Part shown: piece by piece, positions 27,076 to 37,842 of the stretch
How positions within the stretch are numbered: position 1 is the stretch's first letter
Layout of the letters: each line of letters begins with the position of its first letter
NCBI GenBank assembly: GCA_965226155.1
Contig: OZ245331.1
Span: forward strand, 372,001 to 436,000
DNA length: 64,000 bases
Source of the DNA: G965226155 sp965226155
GTDB taxonomy: Bacteria; Pseudomonadota; Gammaproteobacteria; Eutrophobiales; Eutrophobiaceae
Direction: 5' to 3'
Translations under genes and position numbers: made by a program
Notes under the pieces: generated by a model
The model's input: only the letters and a program-made list of their open reading frames with translations
The model's database searches: none
What the model was told of the DNA's origin: nothing

Positions 27076-28893
27076 CTAATTATTCTGAGGTAGGGCAAAA
27101 ACAAATAAATTAGCAGCAATACCCTGGCTTAATTCAGATGTAATAATATTGAGAAATTTCGTATTAGCGGACGCACCGGTGCTGACGGCTACATATTGTC
27201 GCCCATCAACGGCGTAGGTAATGGGATAACCGGTAATCTCTGAGCCAAGGTTGACCTCAAAAAGAATGTCACCGGTAGTCTGATCAAAGGCCCGGAATAG
27301 TCCATGGCTATCGCCACCAAAAATGAGACCACTTCCCGTTGTCACCAATGACATCATGGCTGAACGCTGCTGGTATTTCCATATAACCTCACCCGTCTCC
27401 ACTGATATCGCATGCACGGTGCCAACATTATTAGTACCTGGAGTAATCTGAAGTTTAGTTTTAATCCCATATCTTGATTTTTGGTGATTGCCAGGTGTTC
27501 TATCGAAGTTGAAAACCAGGTCAAGCTCCGTCGACGTTATGGTCGTGCACGTATTTTGCAACGAGTAGTACATCACGTTCGTCAACGGGCTATAGGCACC
27601 CGCAGGCCAGTTCTTACCCCCGGAAGCTGCCGGGCAGACGAACAGTTCCTGACCAGGAGCAGTGAAGAGCAAATCCTGATTGATAGTGACTTGACCCGTA
27701 GCACCATCGATAGTGTCGATAACTGTTTGAGTCACAGTGGGACGCGCCCACAGAAATTCACCGGTTTGCCTATCCAGCGTATAGACCACACCGGTCTTAC
27801 CCGGGATACCCGTCAAGACTTTACGCATTTCACCTGGTTTAAGATTGGGATTGATCCAACTGACCTCATCGGGGTTAGGCGTAACGGCCGTGTCGATCAA
27901 TAACCGCTCGAACACATGATCGAGATCCCAGTGATCAACAAGATGTTGGTAGTACCACACTATCTTGCCGGTATCGGCATCGAGTGCCAATGTGGAATTA
28001 TGATAGAGATATTGATTGTCATTAGACCCCAGCATAAATTTCGGTGCCGGTGAGGTCACCGATGTACCGATGTAAACCAGATTCAATTTCGGATCGAAAC
28101 TCGGCACCATCCACGTGCCGACATGCCAACGTTTCTCGAAAGGAACATCACCCCAGCTGTCACTACCGTGTTCGCCCGGTGCAGGGATCGTGCGTGTGCG
28201 CCATAACTCCTGACCAGTCTTTGCATCGTGTGCGGTAATAACACACGCGTCCGGCCCGCCTTCTGATTGGCAGTTACGACCCGATATGATTTTGCCATTG
28301 GCGATTATGGGACCGGCACTGTGGTTTGCTGATTTTACTTTGTAATCATAAATCAGATTTTCCCACACAAGCTCGCCGGTCTTAGCATCGAGTGCATAAA
28401 CATAACCGTCCGTGCTTGTATCAATGATCAGATTACCGTAAATGGCGATATTTCGATTAGCGCCGGCTAAAGTAACATAAGAGCCAATATCGTCGTGCCA
28501 TAGCCGACGGTATTCCCAGATAAGTTCACCTGTGGTGGCATCAATCGCTTGGGTAACGTCTTTCGGATTTGGCATATACATCACCCCGTCATACACCAAG
28601 GGCGTCCCCTCCTGAGTAACCACTGGCATACGTTTCGGAGGGAGCCCAACAATGAGCGGTCGACTCCAAACCAACTGCAATCCCCCTACGTTGTCACGGT
28701 TAATCTGCGCCAATGGGCTATAGCCCCAACCATCGAGTGTTCTGCGCCACATCGGCCAATCAGCCGGATCAGGATCTTGTAGCATGGCATCTGTTACTGG
28801 TTCAAATTCCGTCGAGGCAGCCTGTGACTGAGCGGCACAGTCTAAGGACAGCAGAAGTATGACGAAAGCGAATGATAGACAGAGGTAATTCAT
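27076..28893 (-). CDS. PQQ-dependent (quinoprotein) alcohol dehydrogenase, periplasmic
   Basis: 605 residues with a signal peptide and an eight-bladed propeller with W-motifs (TGELIWEY, TGELVWEN, GQELWRTR, TGKIVWYYQ, TGEFLWARP, TGEVIWKYQQ). Near residue 323 the sequence WDLDHV gives the catalytic Asp and a second acidic residue two positions on, the pattern seen in lanthanide-dependent (XoxF-like) dehydrogenases (inference). A cysteine pair occurs at GRNCQSEGGPDACVITAH. No cytochrome domain is fused. It is first in an operon with the TolB/TPR gene. Substrate cannot be read. Confidence 0.87.
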   Translation of the reverse strand: MNYLCLSFAFVILLLSLDCAAQSQAASTEFEPVTDAMLQDPDPADWPMWRRTLDGWGYSPLAQINRDNVGGLQLVWSRPLIVGLPPKRMPVVTQEGTPLVYDGVMYMPNPKDVTQAIDATTGELIWEYRRLWHDDIGSYVTLAGANRNIAIYGNLIIDTSTDGYVYALDAKTGELVWENLIYDYKVKSANHSAGPIIANGKIISGRNCQSEGGPDACVITAHDAKTGQELWRTRTIPAPGEHGSDSWGDVPFEKRWHVGTWMVPSFDPKLNLVYIGTSVTSPAPKFMLGSNDNQYLYHNSTLALDADTGKIVWYYQHLVDHWDLDHVFERLLIDTAVTPNPDEVSWINPNLKPGEMRKVLTGIPGKTGVVYTLDRQTGEFLWARPTVTQTVIDTIDGATGQVTINQDLLFTAPGQELFVCPAASGGKNWPAGAYSPLTNVMYYSLQNTCTTITSTELDLVFNFDRTPGNHQKSRYGIKTKLQITPGTNNVGTVHAISVETGEVIWKYQQRSAMMSLVTTGSGLIFGGDSHGLFRAFDQTTGDILFEVNLGSEITGYPITYAVDGRQYVAVSTGASANTKFLNIITSELSQGIAANLFVFALPQNN

Positions 28894-28940
28894 AGATAAC
28901 CCTCACGTTAAGTTATTTTAATACATAGCGGCGACTGCAG

Positions 28941-30683
28941 TCAGCACCTAATCTGTATATTTTTCACTTCCTGCCAACCTTGTACTGAATTGATTAGGTA
29001 ATATTTTGTGCAGTCTTTAATTTCGTCAATCTTGATGCCCCGTTCCTTAATCTTACCTTCCCGTAATAGTTGTGCCCGATAGGTACCAGCTAACAATCCA
29101 CAAGTTACTGGTGGTGTATATAATACTCCTTCTGTTTCTGCAACGAAATTTGAAATGGTCGTCTCGGTGACTTCATTATTCCTATTCCAAAGCAACACAT
29201 CATCGTACGCTGACATTCCTACCAAGACATCATCATAGATTTGTCGATTAGACGTTTTATGGCACAAAAATATATTATTGGAATTAATGCATTGTTTTGC
29301 CAATCCGATAGATAGTGGAGGCGATTTTCTATTAATAGATTTTGCTTGAATTTCAATTTCTCCATTCTGGTCAACAAGAATACGGATCTTATGAGCGACT
29401 GAATCAAGTCCTTTTACAAAAATATTAAGTTGTTTTATCAGTTTTTCTTCGCCGTAAGGCCTGGAAAAATATTCTGCTGAATCCTTTATTCGAACCAAGT
29501 GCTCCGATAGTAACCAGAAACCTTCATCGGGTTCCCAAAGCAAAGATTCCAGAAGAGAAAATTTTTGATAAGGAAAATTTAATACACTAGCTTTGTATTG
29601 TGTTTCCTGAAACTCATTTTTACCATTTGAATCCCAAACAATACCACTTCCTATACCGTATTCGGCTTGTTGGTTACGTTTATCTACCAATAAGGTACGA
29701 ATTGCGACATTAAACTGGGCTCGTCGAGCTGGAGAATAATAACCAATTGTACCGGTATAGATATTCCTCGGCGAACATTCAAGTTCCTTAATAATCTCCA
29801 TAGTATGAACTTTAGGTGCACCAGTAATAGAAGCTGCTGGGTAAAGTGACTCCATTATCTCTGTTAATCCACTGTCTGTATGGCAATGAACATTACTAGT
29901 CATTTGCCAAACTGTAGGATATTTCTCCATATCAAATAATGAATCAACCTTTACCGTGCCTGACGACGCAATCTGCCCCAAATCATTCCTGACCATATCT
30001 AAAATCATCAGATTCTCTGCCCTATCCTTAGATGAATTAGCTAGCCAGCTCATATTTTCCTTGTCTGATGTTAGCGTAAGCCCTCTTGAGACAGTACCTT
30101 TCATTGGACGGCAATAAATTTCCTGATTACTTAGTGAAAAAAACATCTCTGGTGATGCTGAGCAAATACTCCAATCAGCCAATTCTACATATGCGCTATA
30201 ACCATGCCCTTGTGCCAACACCATATTTGCAAAAATATCCCAAGCATTACATGACATGCTAGAACGGAGTCGGTAGGAATAATTTACCTGGTATGTCTCG
30301 CCATCACGTATCTGTTATCGAATACGATTTATTACACTGCAATATTTCTCTGGGGTATTGGAAGCCTGCCATGCCAAGTTCTGACAGACATTATTTGTCT
30401 CAGGTGGATTAACTATACTGGGTGTTTCATATATTCCAAACCAACATAGTGGAAAATTCGATGGCGATTGCGTAACTAATGCTGGATTAATGCCACTTGC
30501 AGCTTCATAGGAAAGGAATCCTGCTGCATAGAGATCATCATTATGAACTATATTTTCAATTTCACTGAGAGTTTCAATTAGTAAAGATTTGTCATATACC
30601 TCATAAACTTTGATCGGCTTCTCAAAACATAACCATTTCTTAGCTTGATTATCATGAAGGATAATACTGTTTATCGAAATCAT
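28941..30683 (-). pseudogene. Aminodeoxychorismate synthase/lyase fusion (PabB-PabC), interrupted by TAA
   Basis: Two frames in the same phase (30683-30315 and 30257-28941) are separated by a single TAA at 30317-30315 and continue as QIRDGETYQVNYSYRLRS. The first part is the PabB N-terminal domain; then the chorismate-binding core (PEMFFS, RPMKGTVSRG, DRAENLMILDMVRND, SITGAPKVHTM, GTIGYYSP) and a PabC-like aminotransferase-fold end (LLESLLWEP, VTETTISNFV, GLLAGTYRAQLL). The pair makes p-aminobenzoate for folate. TAA likely derives from CAA, Gln. A full-length protein would be about 580 residues. Confidence 0.85.
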
Positions 30684-30807
30684 AAAAACGATTATAAATG
30701 ATTAATGTTAATTTGAATAATTAACATACAAAGCTTCAGTATTTCATTGAAAATAACTCAAAGTTATCTAAATTAAAATTTCTGTCCAATATCTGTTAGC
30801 ATAAATT

Positions 30808-31311
30808 ATGAATTTAAGAATTGCCCACTCAGACGATCTTTCAGCCATTGTTGAGATGTATAATCAGGCTATCTCTGTGGGTCATAAAACAGCAGATGTA
30901 ACACCATTTGCTCAGCATGAAAGAGTAAAATGGTTTGAAGAGCATTTACCTGAAAAATACCCAATTCTGGTTGCCGAAATAAATAATGCTATTGTGGGCT
31001 ATCTGGCTATCAGTGCATATCGTCCAGGCCGTATGGCACTTTCACAAACATCTGAGGTTAGCATCTATATCCACTTTAAATTCCATCGTCAGGGAATCGC
31101 ATCTAGACTTATGCAATATGCTATTGATATTTGCCTTTCACTTGAATTAAAAAGTTTAATAGCCATTATTCTTGATGACAATGAAGGAAGTATTAGTTTT
31201 CTAAAGAAGTCTGGGTTTAATAAATGGGGACACTTACCAAAAATTGCCGAGTTTGATGATATTCAAGTCGGCCATTTATATTATGGATTACGAATAGATC
31301 AAGAAATATAA
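30808..31311 (+). CDS. GNAT N-acetyltransferase, phosphinothricin/methionine-sulfoximine type
   Basis: 167 residues, the usual length. The start reads MNLRIAHSDDLSAIVEMYN, then WFEEHLPEKYPILVA and the acetyl-CoA loop HFKFHRQGIASRLMQ (Q/R-x-x-G-x-A at about 99). The tail KSGFNKWGHLPKIAEFDDI is typical of PAT/MddA-like enzymes that acetylate glutamate analogues. Divergent from the pab pseudogene; the true substrate is unknown. Confidence 0.85.
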   Translation: MNLRIAHSDDLSAIVEMYNQAISVGHKTADVTPFAQHERVKWFEEHLPEKYPILVAEINNAIVGYLAISAYRPGRMALSQTSEVSIYIHFKFHRQGIASRLMQYAIDICLSLELKSLIAIILDDNEGSISFLKKSGFNKWGHLPKIAEFDDIQVGHLYYGLRIDQEI

Positions 31312-31451
31312 AATAACCACATGGAATGTCCGTTTGGACGAATGCAGACCTTCAGTCAACGGTACAACAAATTTTTGTTTGAATATCTGCTTTGTATCAA
31401 ATGTGTGATAATCAGCAACGAATTTGTCTGTTACAAATAATTTAGGGAAGT

Positions 31452-31485
31452 AATCGGGGTCATCTTACCTGATCTGACCCCGATT
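31452..31485. terminator. Inverted repeat between convergent genes, likely bidirectional terminator
   Basis: An 11-bp stem AATCGGGGTCA / TGACCCCGATT with a 12-base loop, between the GNAT gene and the end of the TonB receptor. Only short T-rich sequence follows on the plus side, so strength is uncertain. Confidence 0.5.
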
Positions 31486-31493
31486 ATGATTTT

Positions 31494-33947
31494 CTAGAAG
31501 CTCCAGATACCTTTCAAATACCAGGAGCCACCTTCGTAGTTTGAGGCAGTACGTCGAGGATACTGCAGTCCAACGCTGAGGCGATTGTCGTTAGCTACTC
31601 CAATTGTATCAATGAAAGTATCGAGTATATTGCTACCACCACCAACAATTCTCAGATTGTCTGTTGCCTGGTACCCGAGCTCCATATCCAGGTAGACAAT
31701 TGAATCGATTTCCGCAGAGCCCAGACCGCCGTCAATATGGCCGTTGATTGTGCCACGTTCATCAAAATGTGTTCCGTAGAAATTTAACCTCGCTATTAGA
31801 TTAATCTTGTCGCCAAACAGGGTATTGCCGGTCAGTGTCCAACGGTGTTTTGGATAATTATTTTGGATGTCTTCAATAATAGCATCGGAAACCGGTCTAA
31901 TACCACCAACCAATTTCTGCCCGGTTACAGTGACCTTGTTGTAGCCATAGGCCAAGGACAAGTCGGTACTGTTGTCATTGTTCCAGTCGAATCCCGTCGT
32001 TGCGACGAGATCAATACCCCAATGTTCAACATCAAGCGCGTTAGTATAAAAAGCAATTGTAACAAGTGGGTTAGTGGTAGTCAGGTCTTGGATATCTCCC
32101 GTTTTGTAAATACGATCATCCACTTGGATTAGGTAGGCATCTAACGTTAACGAGGTATTATTGAATAAGTTTGCAGCAAAACCAGCGCTGAAATTGAGAG
32201 ACGTTTCCTCCGTCAGCGCTGTGCCACCCACGCCGGCGACTCGAGGATCAATTGAAGGGATAAGGCCCTCTTCAACTTGGACTCCAGATGTAGTATCAAA
32301 TGTTGTGATTGTTGTACTTATATTAATTTGTGCGGGCGTTGGCGCATGAAACCCGGTAGAAGCTGCTGCTCGAAATGTTAAGTCGTCTGTCAAGGTGTAG
32401 CGACCAGCTACTTTCCAGTTGAGTGTGCTACCAAAATCCGAGAATTCCTCAAAACGTAATGCATATTGCATCAGGAACGCATCAGAAATATCGTGTTCGA
32501 GATCCCCATAAAATGCATAGTTATCACGGGAAAACTTACCAGAAGCAGAATCTTTGATACCTGCAAATCCATTGGAGCCGGAACCAAACTGTGCGTTAGC
32601 TTCACCCGCTATGATGGTATAGGATTCATCGCGAAATTCACCACCAAATCCCAGGTTCAACGTATCGCTGATAGCCATTGAAAAATCGGCGTTCAGTGTT
32701 AACTCTTCTTGATCATAACCACCGACATCAAAATCCCTCTGCACGGGTTCACCAGCTCCGTTCACACCAAGACTAGGATTTGTGGTGTTATTTAAAATAT
32801 AGTCGAGTTCGTTTGCACCGTAACTAATACTTAAATCATAGAAGATTTTATTTGTAAATGTAAATTCGCCTTCTACACCAGCAACAATACTATAATCCGT
32901 TTGCGCACCGTCGAGAAACGGTGAGTATCCACCAGGAAGCGACGCAAGGGCAATCTCCCCAGGTGTCCCAGGGGCACCGACGCCTGGGCAAGCTGCCCCT
33001 AATGTTGCCAAAGACGAATGGCATGGGTTTCGATAAAAGAAACGATAACGACCATCCGTATCAGCATAACTTCCACGTAAATACACTGATTGTGTGTCAC
33101 TAATGTCGAAACCGGAATTCACAAACACGCGCGTCCCTTGGGTTTCTGGGCGGCCCCAGGTCTGTGCTAGTGGTGCATCACCGAATGGGGCATCCTGTCC
33201 TACTGCAGTATTGCCTGAGTTGATAGCTATCTGAGCATCGGGGCGTTGTATACCCCGTGAGAGTGCGTCATTTTCAATGTGCTCAATACTGGCATTGATG
33301 AATGAATTGTCACCAATACCCGGGTTAAATCCAATATTTCCAGAAAATTTCATGCTGTCTTCGCCCTCATAATGCTGTCCGTATTGCACCTGAATTTCAC
33401 CACCTTCATTGGCGTCTCTCGTTATAAAATTAATGACCCCTGCAATGGCATCTGATCCATATTGTGATGCCGCACCATCGCGTAAAACTTCTACGCTTTT
33501 TAGTGCGATGCCAGGGATCATACCAATATCAACACCGTGTGCACCGTTACCCGCTGCAGGCGCAAAAAAGTGTAGTAAAGAGGAGCGATGTCTGCGTTTG
33601 CCGTCGACGAGAACGAGCACCTGGTCCGGTGCAGTACCGCGCAATGAGGTTGGTCGTACGAATGCACTGCCATCACCAGTAGCAGGTGTTGCGGTGTATG
33701 AGGGAACGTACGCTTTTAAATTATCTGTAAGATCAGCTGTATTTCCTAAAGCATTAAGGTCTTCGGCTGAAATCACGTCGATTGGAACGGTTGATTCAAC
33801 CACGGTGCGTGGTTTGGCGCTGCGTGTACCAATCGTAACAATTTCCTCCATGACACTATCACCTTGTGCAACAACAGTTTGAATAGGTAATGATAAAATC
33901 GTTACCATTGATAAAAATAAGCCGAATTTCTTCCAGATATGAGTCAT
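31494..33947 (-). CDS. TonB-dependent receptor (817 aa)
   Basis: Signal peptide to VVAQG, then a TonB-box-like EEIVTIGTR, plug domain with SLRGTAPDQVLVLVDGKRRH, VEVLRDGAASQYGSDAIAGVIN and a long barrel ending in Phe (LKGIWSF). GGAGATATAG lies before the ATG at 33947. The plug style with 'DGKRRH..S' is common in receptors of unknown substrate in marine Gammaproteobacteria. No transport partners beside it. Divergent from the class I aminotransferase across a 288-bp AT-rich gap. Confidence 0.92.
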   Translation of the reverse strand: MTHIWKKFGLFLSMVTILSLPIQTVVAQGDSVMEEIVTIGTRSAKPRTVVESTVPIDVISAEDLNALGNTADLTDNLKAYVPSYTATPATGDGSAFVRPTSLRGTAPDQVLVLVDGKRRHRSSLLHFFAPAAGNGAHGVDIGMIPGIALKSVEVLRDGAASQYGSDAIAGVINFITRDANEGGEIQVQYGQHYEGEDSMKFSGNIGFNPGIGDNSFINASIEHIENDALSRGIQRPDAQIAINSGNTAVGQDAPFGDAPLAQTWGRPETQGTRVFVNSGFDISDTQSVYLRGSYADTDGRYRFFYRNPCHSSLATLGAACPGVGAPGTPGEIALASLPGGYSPFLDGAQTDYSIVAGVEGEFTFTNKIFYDLSISYGANELDYILNNTTNPSLGVNGAGEPVQRDFDVGGYDQEELTLNADFSMAISDTLNLGFGGEFRDESYTIIAGEANAQFGSGSNGFAGIKDSASGKFSRDNYAFYGDLEHDISDAFLMQYALRFEEFSDFGSTLNWKVAGRYTLTDDLTFRAAASTGFHAPTPAQINISTTITTFDTTSGVQVEEGLIPSIDPRVAGVGGTALTEETSLNFSAGFAANLFNNTSLTLDAYLIQVDDRIYKTGDIQDLTTTNPLVTIAFYTNALDVEHWGIDLVATTGFDWNNDNSTDLSLAYGYNKVTVTGQKLVGGIRPVSDAIIEDIQNNYPKHRWTLTGNTLFGDKINLIARLNFYGTHFDERGTINGHIDGGLGSAEIDSIVYLDMELGYQATDNLRIVGGGSNILDTFIDTIGVANDNRLSVGLQYPRRTASNYEGGSWYLKGIWSF

Positions 33948-34235
33948 TTGCTATATCTCCATTTAGATAATCTTCTAACTATATAAATCATACATTTTTT
34001 TATTTCTGAAGTACCGTATTTAATACAAAATTGAAATTTTAATACACAAATTTGAATTGGTGATAATCTCCATCAATCAAGACATATATATATCTGATAT
34101 TTGTTAATTAATTAGCCATTAATTCCACTACAATCTGACCATGAATTAAATGTATGTTGGCAAAACGCGACAGAGTTTACGCTATTACATGAGATTTTTG
34201 ATTTACACTAATACACCTAAGGATTTATTTATCAA

Positions 34236-35534
34236 ATGCTACCAAAAAACAACCATTCACAGGATGTCCATATCAACCCAAATGTTCGTGGACTAAAACA
34301 ATCTGCAACGCTTGCTATTAATGACCTGAGTGCGCAGTTGGCGCAGCAGGGTCATACAATATACCGTTTTGGTTTTGGACAATCCCCTTTTCCTGTTCCT
34401 CAACCTGTTGTAGATGAATTAAAAGTTAATGCTTATAAAAAAGAATATTTACCGGTAAAAGGTTTATGGGAGTTACGTGCAGCGTTAGCTGATCACACAC
34501 ATCGCCATCAGGGAATCGATTGTAAGGGACACGATGTATTGATTGGTCCTGGATCCAAGGAATTGATGTTTTTTTTACAACTAGTTTATAACGGGGATCT
34601 GGTTATCCCAGCACCAAGTTGGGTATCGTATGCGCCACAAGCACAGATAATCGGCCTAAAGATAAACTGGCTTTACACAAGCGTTGATAACGACTGGAAA
34701 TTAGTCCCAGAAGAATTAGATAAATTCTGTAAAGAAGATCCAAATCGTCCTAGGATCGTCGTATTGAATTACCCTGCAAACCCAACTGGTAATTCTTATT
34801 CTAGCGATGAATTGAAGCAATTAGCACGCATAGCAAGACAGTATAAGGTTATTTTATTGTCTGATGAGATCTATGGCGAATTACATCATCGCGGTCAACA
34901 TGTATCAATTGCAAAATATTATCCCGAAGGAACGATTATCAGTGGAGGACTAAGTAAGTGGTGTGGAGCAGGAGGATGGCGTCTTGGTACATTTATATTT
35001 CCACAAAGCCTGCGATGGCTATTAGATGCTATATCAGTCGTTGCAAGCGAAACCTTTACATCAGTCAGTGCACCAATACAGTATGCCGCAATCCGAGCAT
35101 TTTCTGGCGGAACGGAAATCGAGGGCTATTTACGTGCTTCACGCAAAGTGTTGCGATATATAGGCAAACACTCTTACGATAAATTGAAACAGGAAGGAGC
35201 AACTTTATCGATGCCAGTTGGCGCTTTTTATTTATATCCAGATTTTAGTCCTTTAAAGGATCGACTTAGTGCTAGAGGGATCTGCGACAGTGCTACTTTG
35301 TGTAAAAGACTATTAGAAGAAACTGGTGTCGCCAGTTTGCCGGGAAGTGAATTTGGCAGTCCTTACAATGTGTTGGCCTTACGCCTTGCTTATGTCGATT
35401 TTGACGGCGCACGCGTACTAGATGCCCATGAAGAAATATCTGGAGAAATGGAATTACCAACATCATTTTTAGAAAAATATTGTCCTAATGTTACTAACGG
35501 TATAGATGCAATTTGCAGATGGTTAAATCTGTAA
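34236..35534 (+). CDS. PLP-dependent aminotransferase, class I/II
   Basis: 432 residues with NYPANPTGNSYS (about 185), SDEIYGELHH, and the PLP-lysine motif ISGGLSKWCGAGGWRLG (Lys about 240). C-terminal domain LALRLAYVDFDGARVLD. Family members include aspartate and alanine transaminases; specificity is not visible. The N-terminal LKQSATLAIND pattern fits the longer branch of uncharacterised pyridoxal aminotransferases. Stands alone. Confidence 0.85.
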   Translation: MLPKNNHSQDVHINPNVRGLKQSATLAINDLSAQLAQQGHTIYRFGFGQSPFPVPQPVVDELKVNAYKKEYLPVKGLWELRAALADHTHRHQGIDCKGHDVLIGPGSKELMFFLQLVYNGDLVIPAPSWVSYAPQAQIIGLKINWLYTSVDNDWKLVPEELDKFCKEDPNRPRIVVLNYPANPTGNSYSSDELKQLARIARQYKVILLSDEIYGELHHRGQHVSIAKYYPEGTIISGGLSKWCGAGGWRLGTFIFPQSLRWLLDAISVVASETFTSVSAPIQYAAIRAFSGGTEIEGYLRASRKVLRYIGKHSYDKLKQEGATLSMPVGAFYLYPDFSPLKDRLSARGICDSATLCKRLLEETGVASLPGSEFGSPYNVLALRLAYVDFDGARVLDAHEEISGEMELPTSFLEKYCPNVTNGIDAICRWLNL

Positions 35535-35597
35535 TAACTCTCAAGATATTGTTGGCGAGCATAAATTAATATGCAAAATCCACTTTTTTTAATTACT

Positions 35598-36375
35598 CTA
35601 TCTTTGTAACTCGGGGATATCTTTGAACAACATAAGTGCTTCAGGATTCATCATCGACCCTTTGTTTTTAACTGGGAAGCCATGCACAACATTTCGAACT
35701 GCTAACTCAACAACTTTCCCATTTATTGTTTTCGATATTTCGGCAACCTTGACTATCTTTGCTGGAACATGATGAGGACTTGTATTATTTCTAATTTGTT
35801 TTTTTATTTTTGATATTAATTCTTCGTCTAGAATTTGATTCATTTTCAAAGAAACAAATAAAACAATACGAACATCATTGCCCCAATCTTGGCTAATAGC
35901 GCATGATTCATGTATTTCATCAATCTTATTGACTTGGTTATATATTTCAGCTGCACCAATACGTACACCTCCCGGATTTAAAGCCGTATCAGAACGACCA
36001 TAAATCATCATTCCGCCGTGCTCAGTAATTTCAGCAAAATCACCATGGCACCAAATATTGGGATATTTTTCAAAATAGGACGAATGATATTTTTTATTTT
36101 CTTCATCATTCAGAAAGCTAACCGGCATCGATGGGAACGAGTTGGAACAAACAAGTTCTCCTTTCTGTTGCTTTAACGAATTTCCTACTTCATCTAGTAC
36201 TTCGATTTTCACACCTAAAGACAAACATTGTATTTCGCCGCGATATACAGGAATTATTGGGCTTCCCATAACAAAGCATCCACAAATATCTGTGCCACCA
36301 GAAATTGATGAAACTTGAAGATCAGATTTTATGTCATTATCTATATAGTCAAAGCTTTTATCCCGTCAAAGCATA
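35598..36375 (-). pseudogene. Acetoacetyl-CoA synthetase, C-terminal fragment cut by IS3
   Basis: The open part (223 codons) and the bases upstream to the IS edge read SISGGTDICGCFVMGSPIIPVYRGEIQC, then WCHGDFAEITEHGGMMIYGRSD, NPGGVRIGAAEIY, and KTINGKVVELAVRN: the C-terminal third of AacS. The N-terminal two thirds, with the AMP-binding loop, are absent, replaced by the IS3 element. The enzyme makes acetoacetyl-CoA from acetoacetate; the fragment is not functional. Confidence 0.87.
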
Positions 36376-36445
36376 TGAGACACAATTGAGCTAAATTCTA
36401 AGAGAGACTTCTGATAAGTTAACCTTATAAAATAGGAGTCTCATT

Positions 36446-36805
36446 ATGGGTAATAATAGCGAGAAGTTGGTTAAAGATATACGTCGTCGTACCCGCAAAA
36501 AGTATTCCTCTGAAGAAAAGATCCGAATTGTGCTGGAAGGTATGCGTGGAGAAGAAAGTATCGCTGAGCTGTGCCGCCGGGAAGGATTGAATCAAAACGT
36601 GTATTACCGCTGGAGCAAGGAGTTTCTAGAGGCCGGGAAACAGCGCCTGGCTGGCGATATCAAACGGGAAGCCAGTTCCAGTGAAGTCACCGATCTGAAG
36701 AGAGAAAACGACCAGCTCAAACGCCTGCTAGCCGACATCATGCTGAAGAACGATGTGCTTAAAAAAAGTGTGCTTGGCTTGGAGTCGACCTGGGCAGACG
36801 AATGA
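36446..36805 (+). CDS. IS3-family transposase OrfA
   Basis: 119 residues: HTH of the transposase_8 type (YSSEEKIRIVLEGMRGEESIAEL, then LNQNVYYRWSKEFL) followed by a leucine-zipper coiled coil (LKRENDQLKRLLADIMLKNDVLKK). Its stop overlaps the OrfB ATG in a 4-bp ATGA, the usual site of OrfAB fusion by -1 frameshifting or coupled translation. Confidence 0.92.
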   Translation: MGNNSEKLVKDIRRRTRKKYSSEEKIRIVLEGMRGEESIAELCRREGLNQNVYYRWSKEFLEAGKQRLAGDIKREASSSEVTDLKRENDQLKRLLADIMLKNDVLKKSVLGLESTWADE

Positions 36806-37788
36806 GTTTGTCAGCGGCAGAGAAGCTGGAAGTGATCCGGTTGGTAGAAGGCTCGGAATTACCTGTTAGATGTACCCTGAGAGAATTAGGGGTGAGTCGT
36901 AGTAGCTTTTATCGTTGGTATCGGCAATATATGGATAATGGACCAGAGGGTCTGGAGCCAAGCAGTCGATCACCTAGGCGGTTCTGGAATAAGTTACCGG
37001 AGAAGGTGAAGGAGCAGTGTCTGGAGATCGCCTTGCAACATCCAGACAAATCACCCCGCGAGTTAGCGTGGACCATCACCGATGAACATAGTTGCTTCAT
37101 CTCGGGATCCAGTGTCTATCGCCTGTTAAAGCAATACGATCTCATTACCAGTCCTGCTTATATCCTGATGCAAGCGGTGGATTCGTTTCAGAATCCAACA
37201 CGACGAGTCAACGAGCTATGGCAGACGGACTTCACCTGCTTTCGTGTCGTGGGTTGGGGGTGGTATTACCTGTCCACGGTGCTGGATGATTACTCCCGCT
37301 ATATCATTGCCTGGAAGTTAACGACCAGCATGGCAACTGGTGACGTGAAGCAAACACTGGATGCGGCGATTGAGACCACCGGTGTCAACGAGATAACGGT
37401 CAAACACCGTCCTCGTTTACTCAGTGATAACGGACCTTGTTATATCTCGTCAGAATTAAAAGACTACCTGGGCAAACACCAACTGCAACATACCCGTGGC
37501 GCACCGTATCACCCTATGACCCAAGGCAAGATTGAACGTTATCACCGTTCCATGAAGAACGTCGTAAAGTTGGAGCACTATTACTATCCGTGGGAGTTGG
37601 AACAGGCCATCCGGCAATTCGTTCAGTACTACAATCATGAGCGTTACCATGAGTCGCTCGACAACATTACACCTGCCGATATGTATTTTGGCCGTTATCA
37701 GGAAATCATAGACAGAAGAGCCGTCATTAAACACGAAACGCTACAACTGAGGAGGAAGGATAATTTAAGTTTATGTATGAACCAGTGA
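36802..37788 (+). CDS. IS3-family transposase OrfB (DDE integrase core)
   Basis: 328 residues. HTH at the start (LGVSRSSFYRWYRQY), then the rve integrase core: WQTDFTCF (first Asp), LLSDNGPCY (second Asp), HPMTQGKIERYHRSMKN (Glu). All catalytic residues are present, so the element may still move. Confidence 0.93.
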   Translation: MSLSAAEKLEVIRLVEGSELPVRCTLRELGVSRSSFYRWYRQYMDNGPEGLEPSSRSPRRFWNKLPEKVKEQCLEIALQHPDKSPRELAWTITDEHSCFISGSSVYRLLKQYDLITSPAYILMQAVDSFQNPTRRVNELWQTDFTCFRVVGWGWYYLSTVLDDYSRYIIAWKLTTSMATGDVKQTLDAAIETTGVNEITVKHRPRLLSDNGPCYISSELKDYLGKHQLQHTRGAPYHPMTQGKIERYHRSMKNVVKLEHYYYPWELEQAIRQFVQYYNHERYHESLDNITPADMYFGRYQEIIDRRAVIKHETLQLRRKDNLSLCMNQ

Positions 37789-37842
37789 AATAGGACTACA
37801 ATGTATGAAAGTCTCTCTTAACTTTTAGACTATTGTGTCCCA

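Larger units (their letters stand above)
36376..37842. mobile_element. IS3-family element (about 1.47 kb)
   Basis: Imperfect terminal inverted repeats TGAGACACAATTGAGC and TGGGACACAATAGTC followed by a shared AAGAGAGACTT. Two ORFs of the IS3 type are intact. No matching target duplication at the flanks (CATA against GAT), and the flanking genes are each half missing, so it occupies a deletion scar. Confidence 0.9.
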
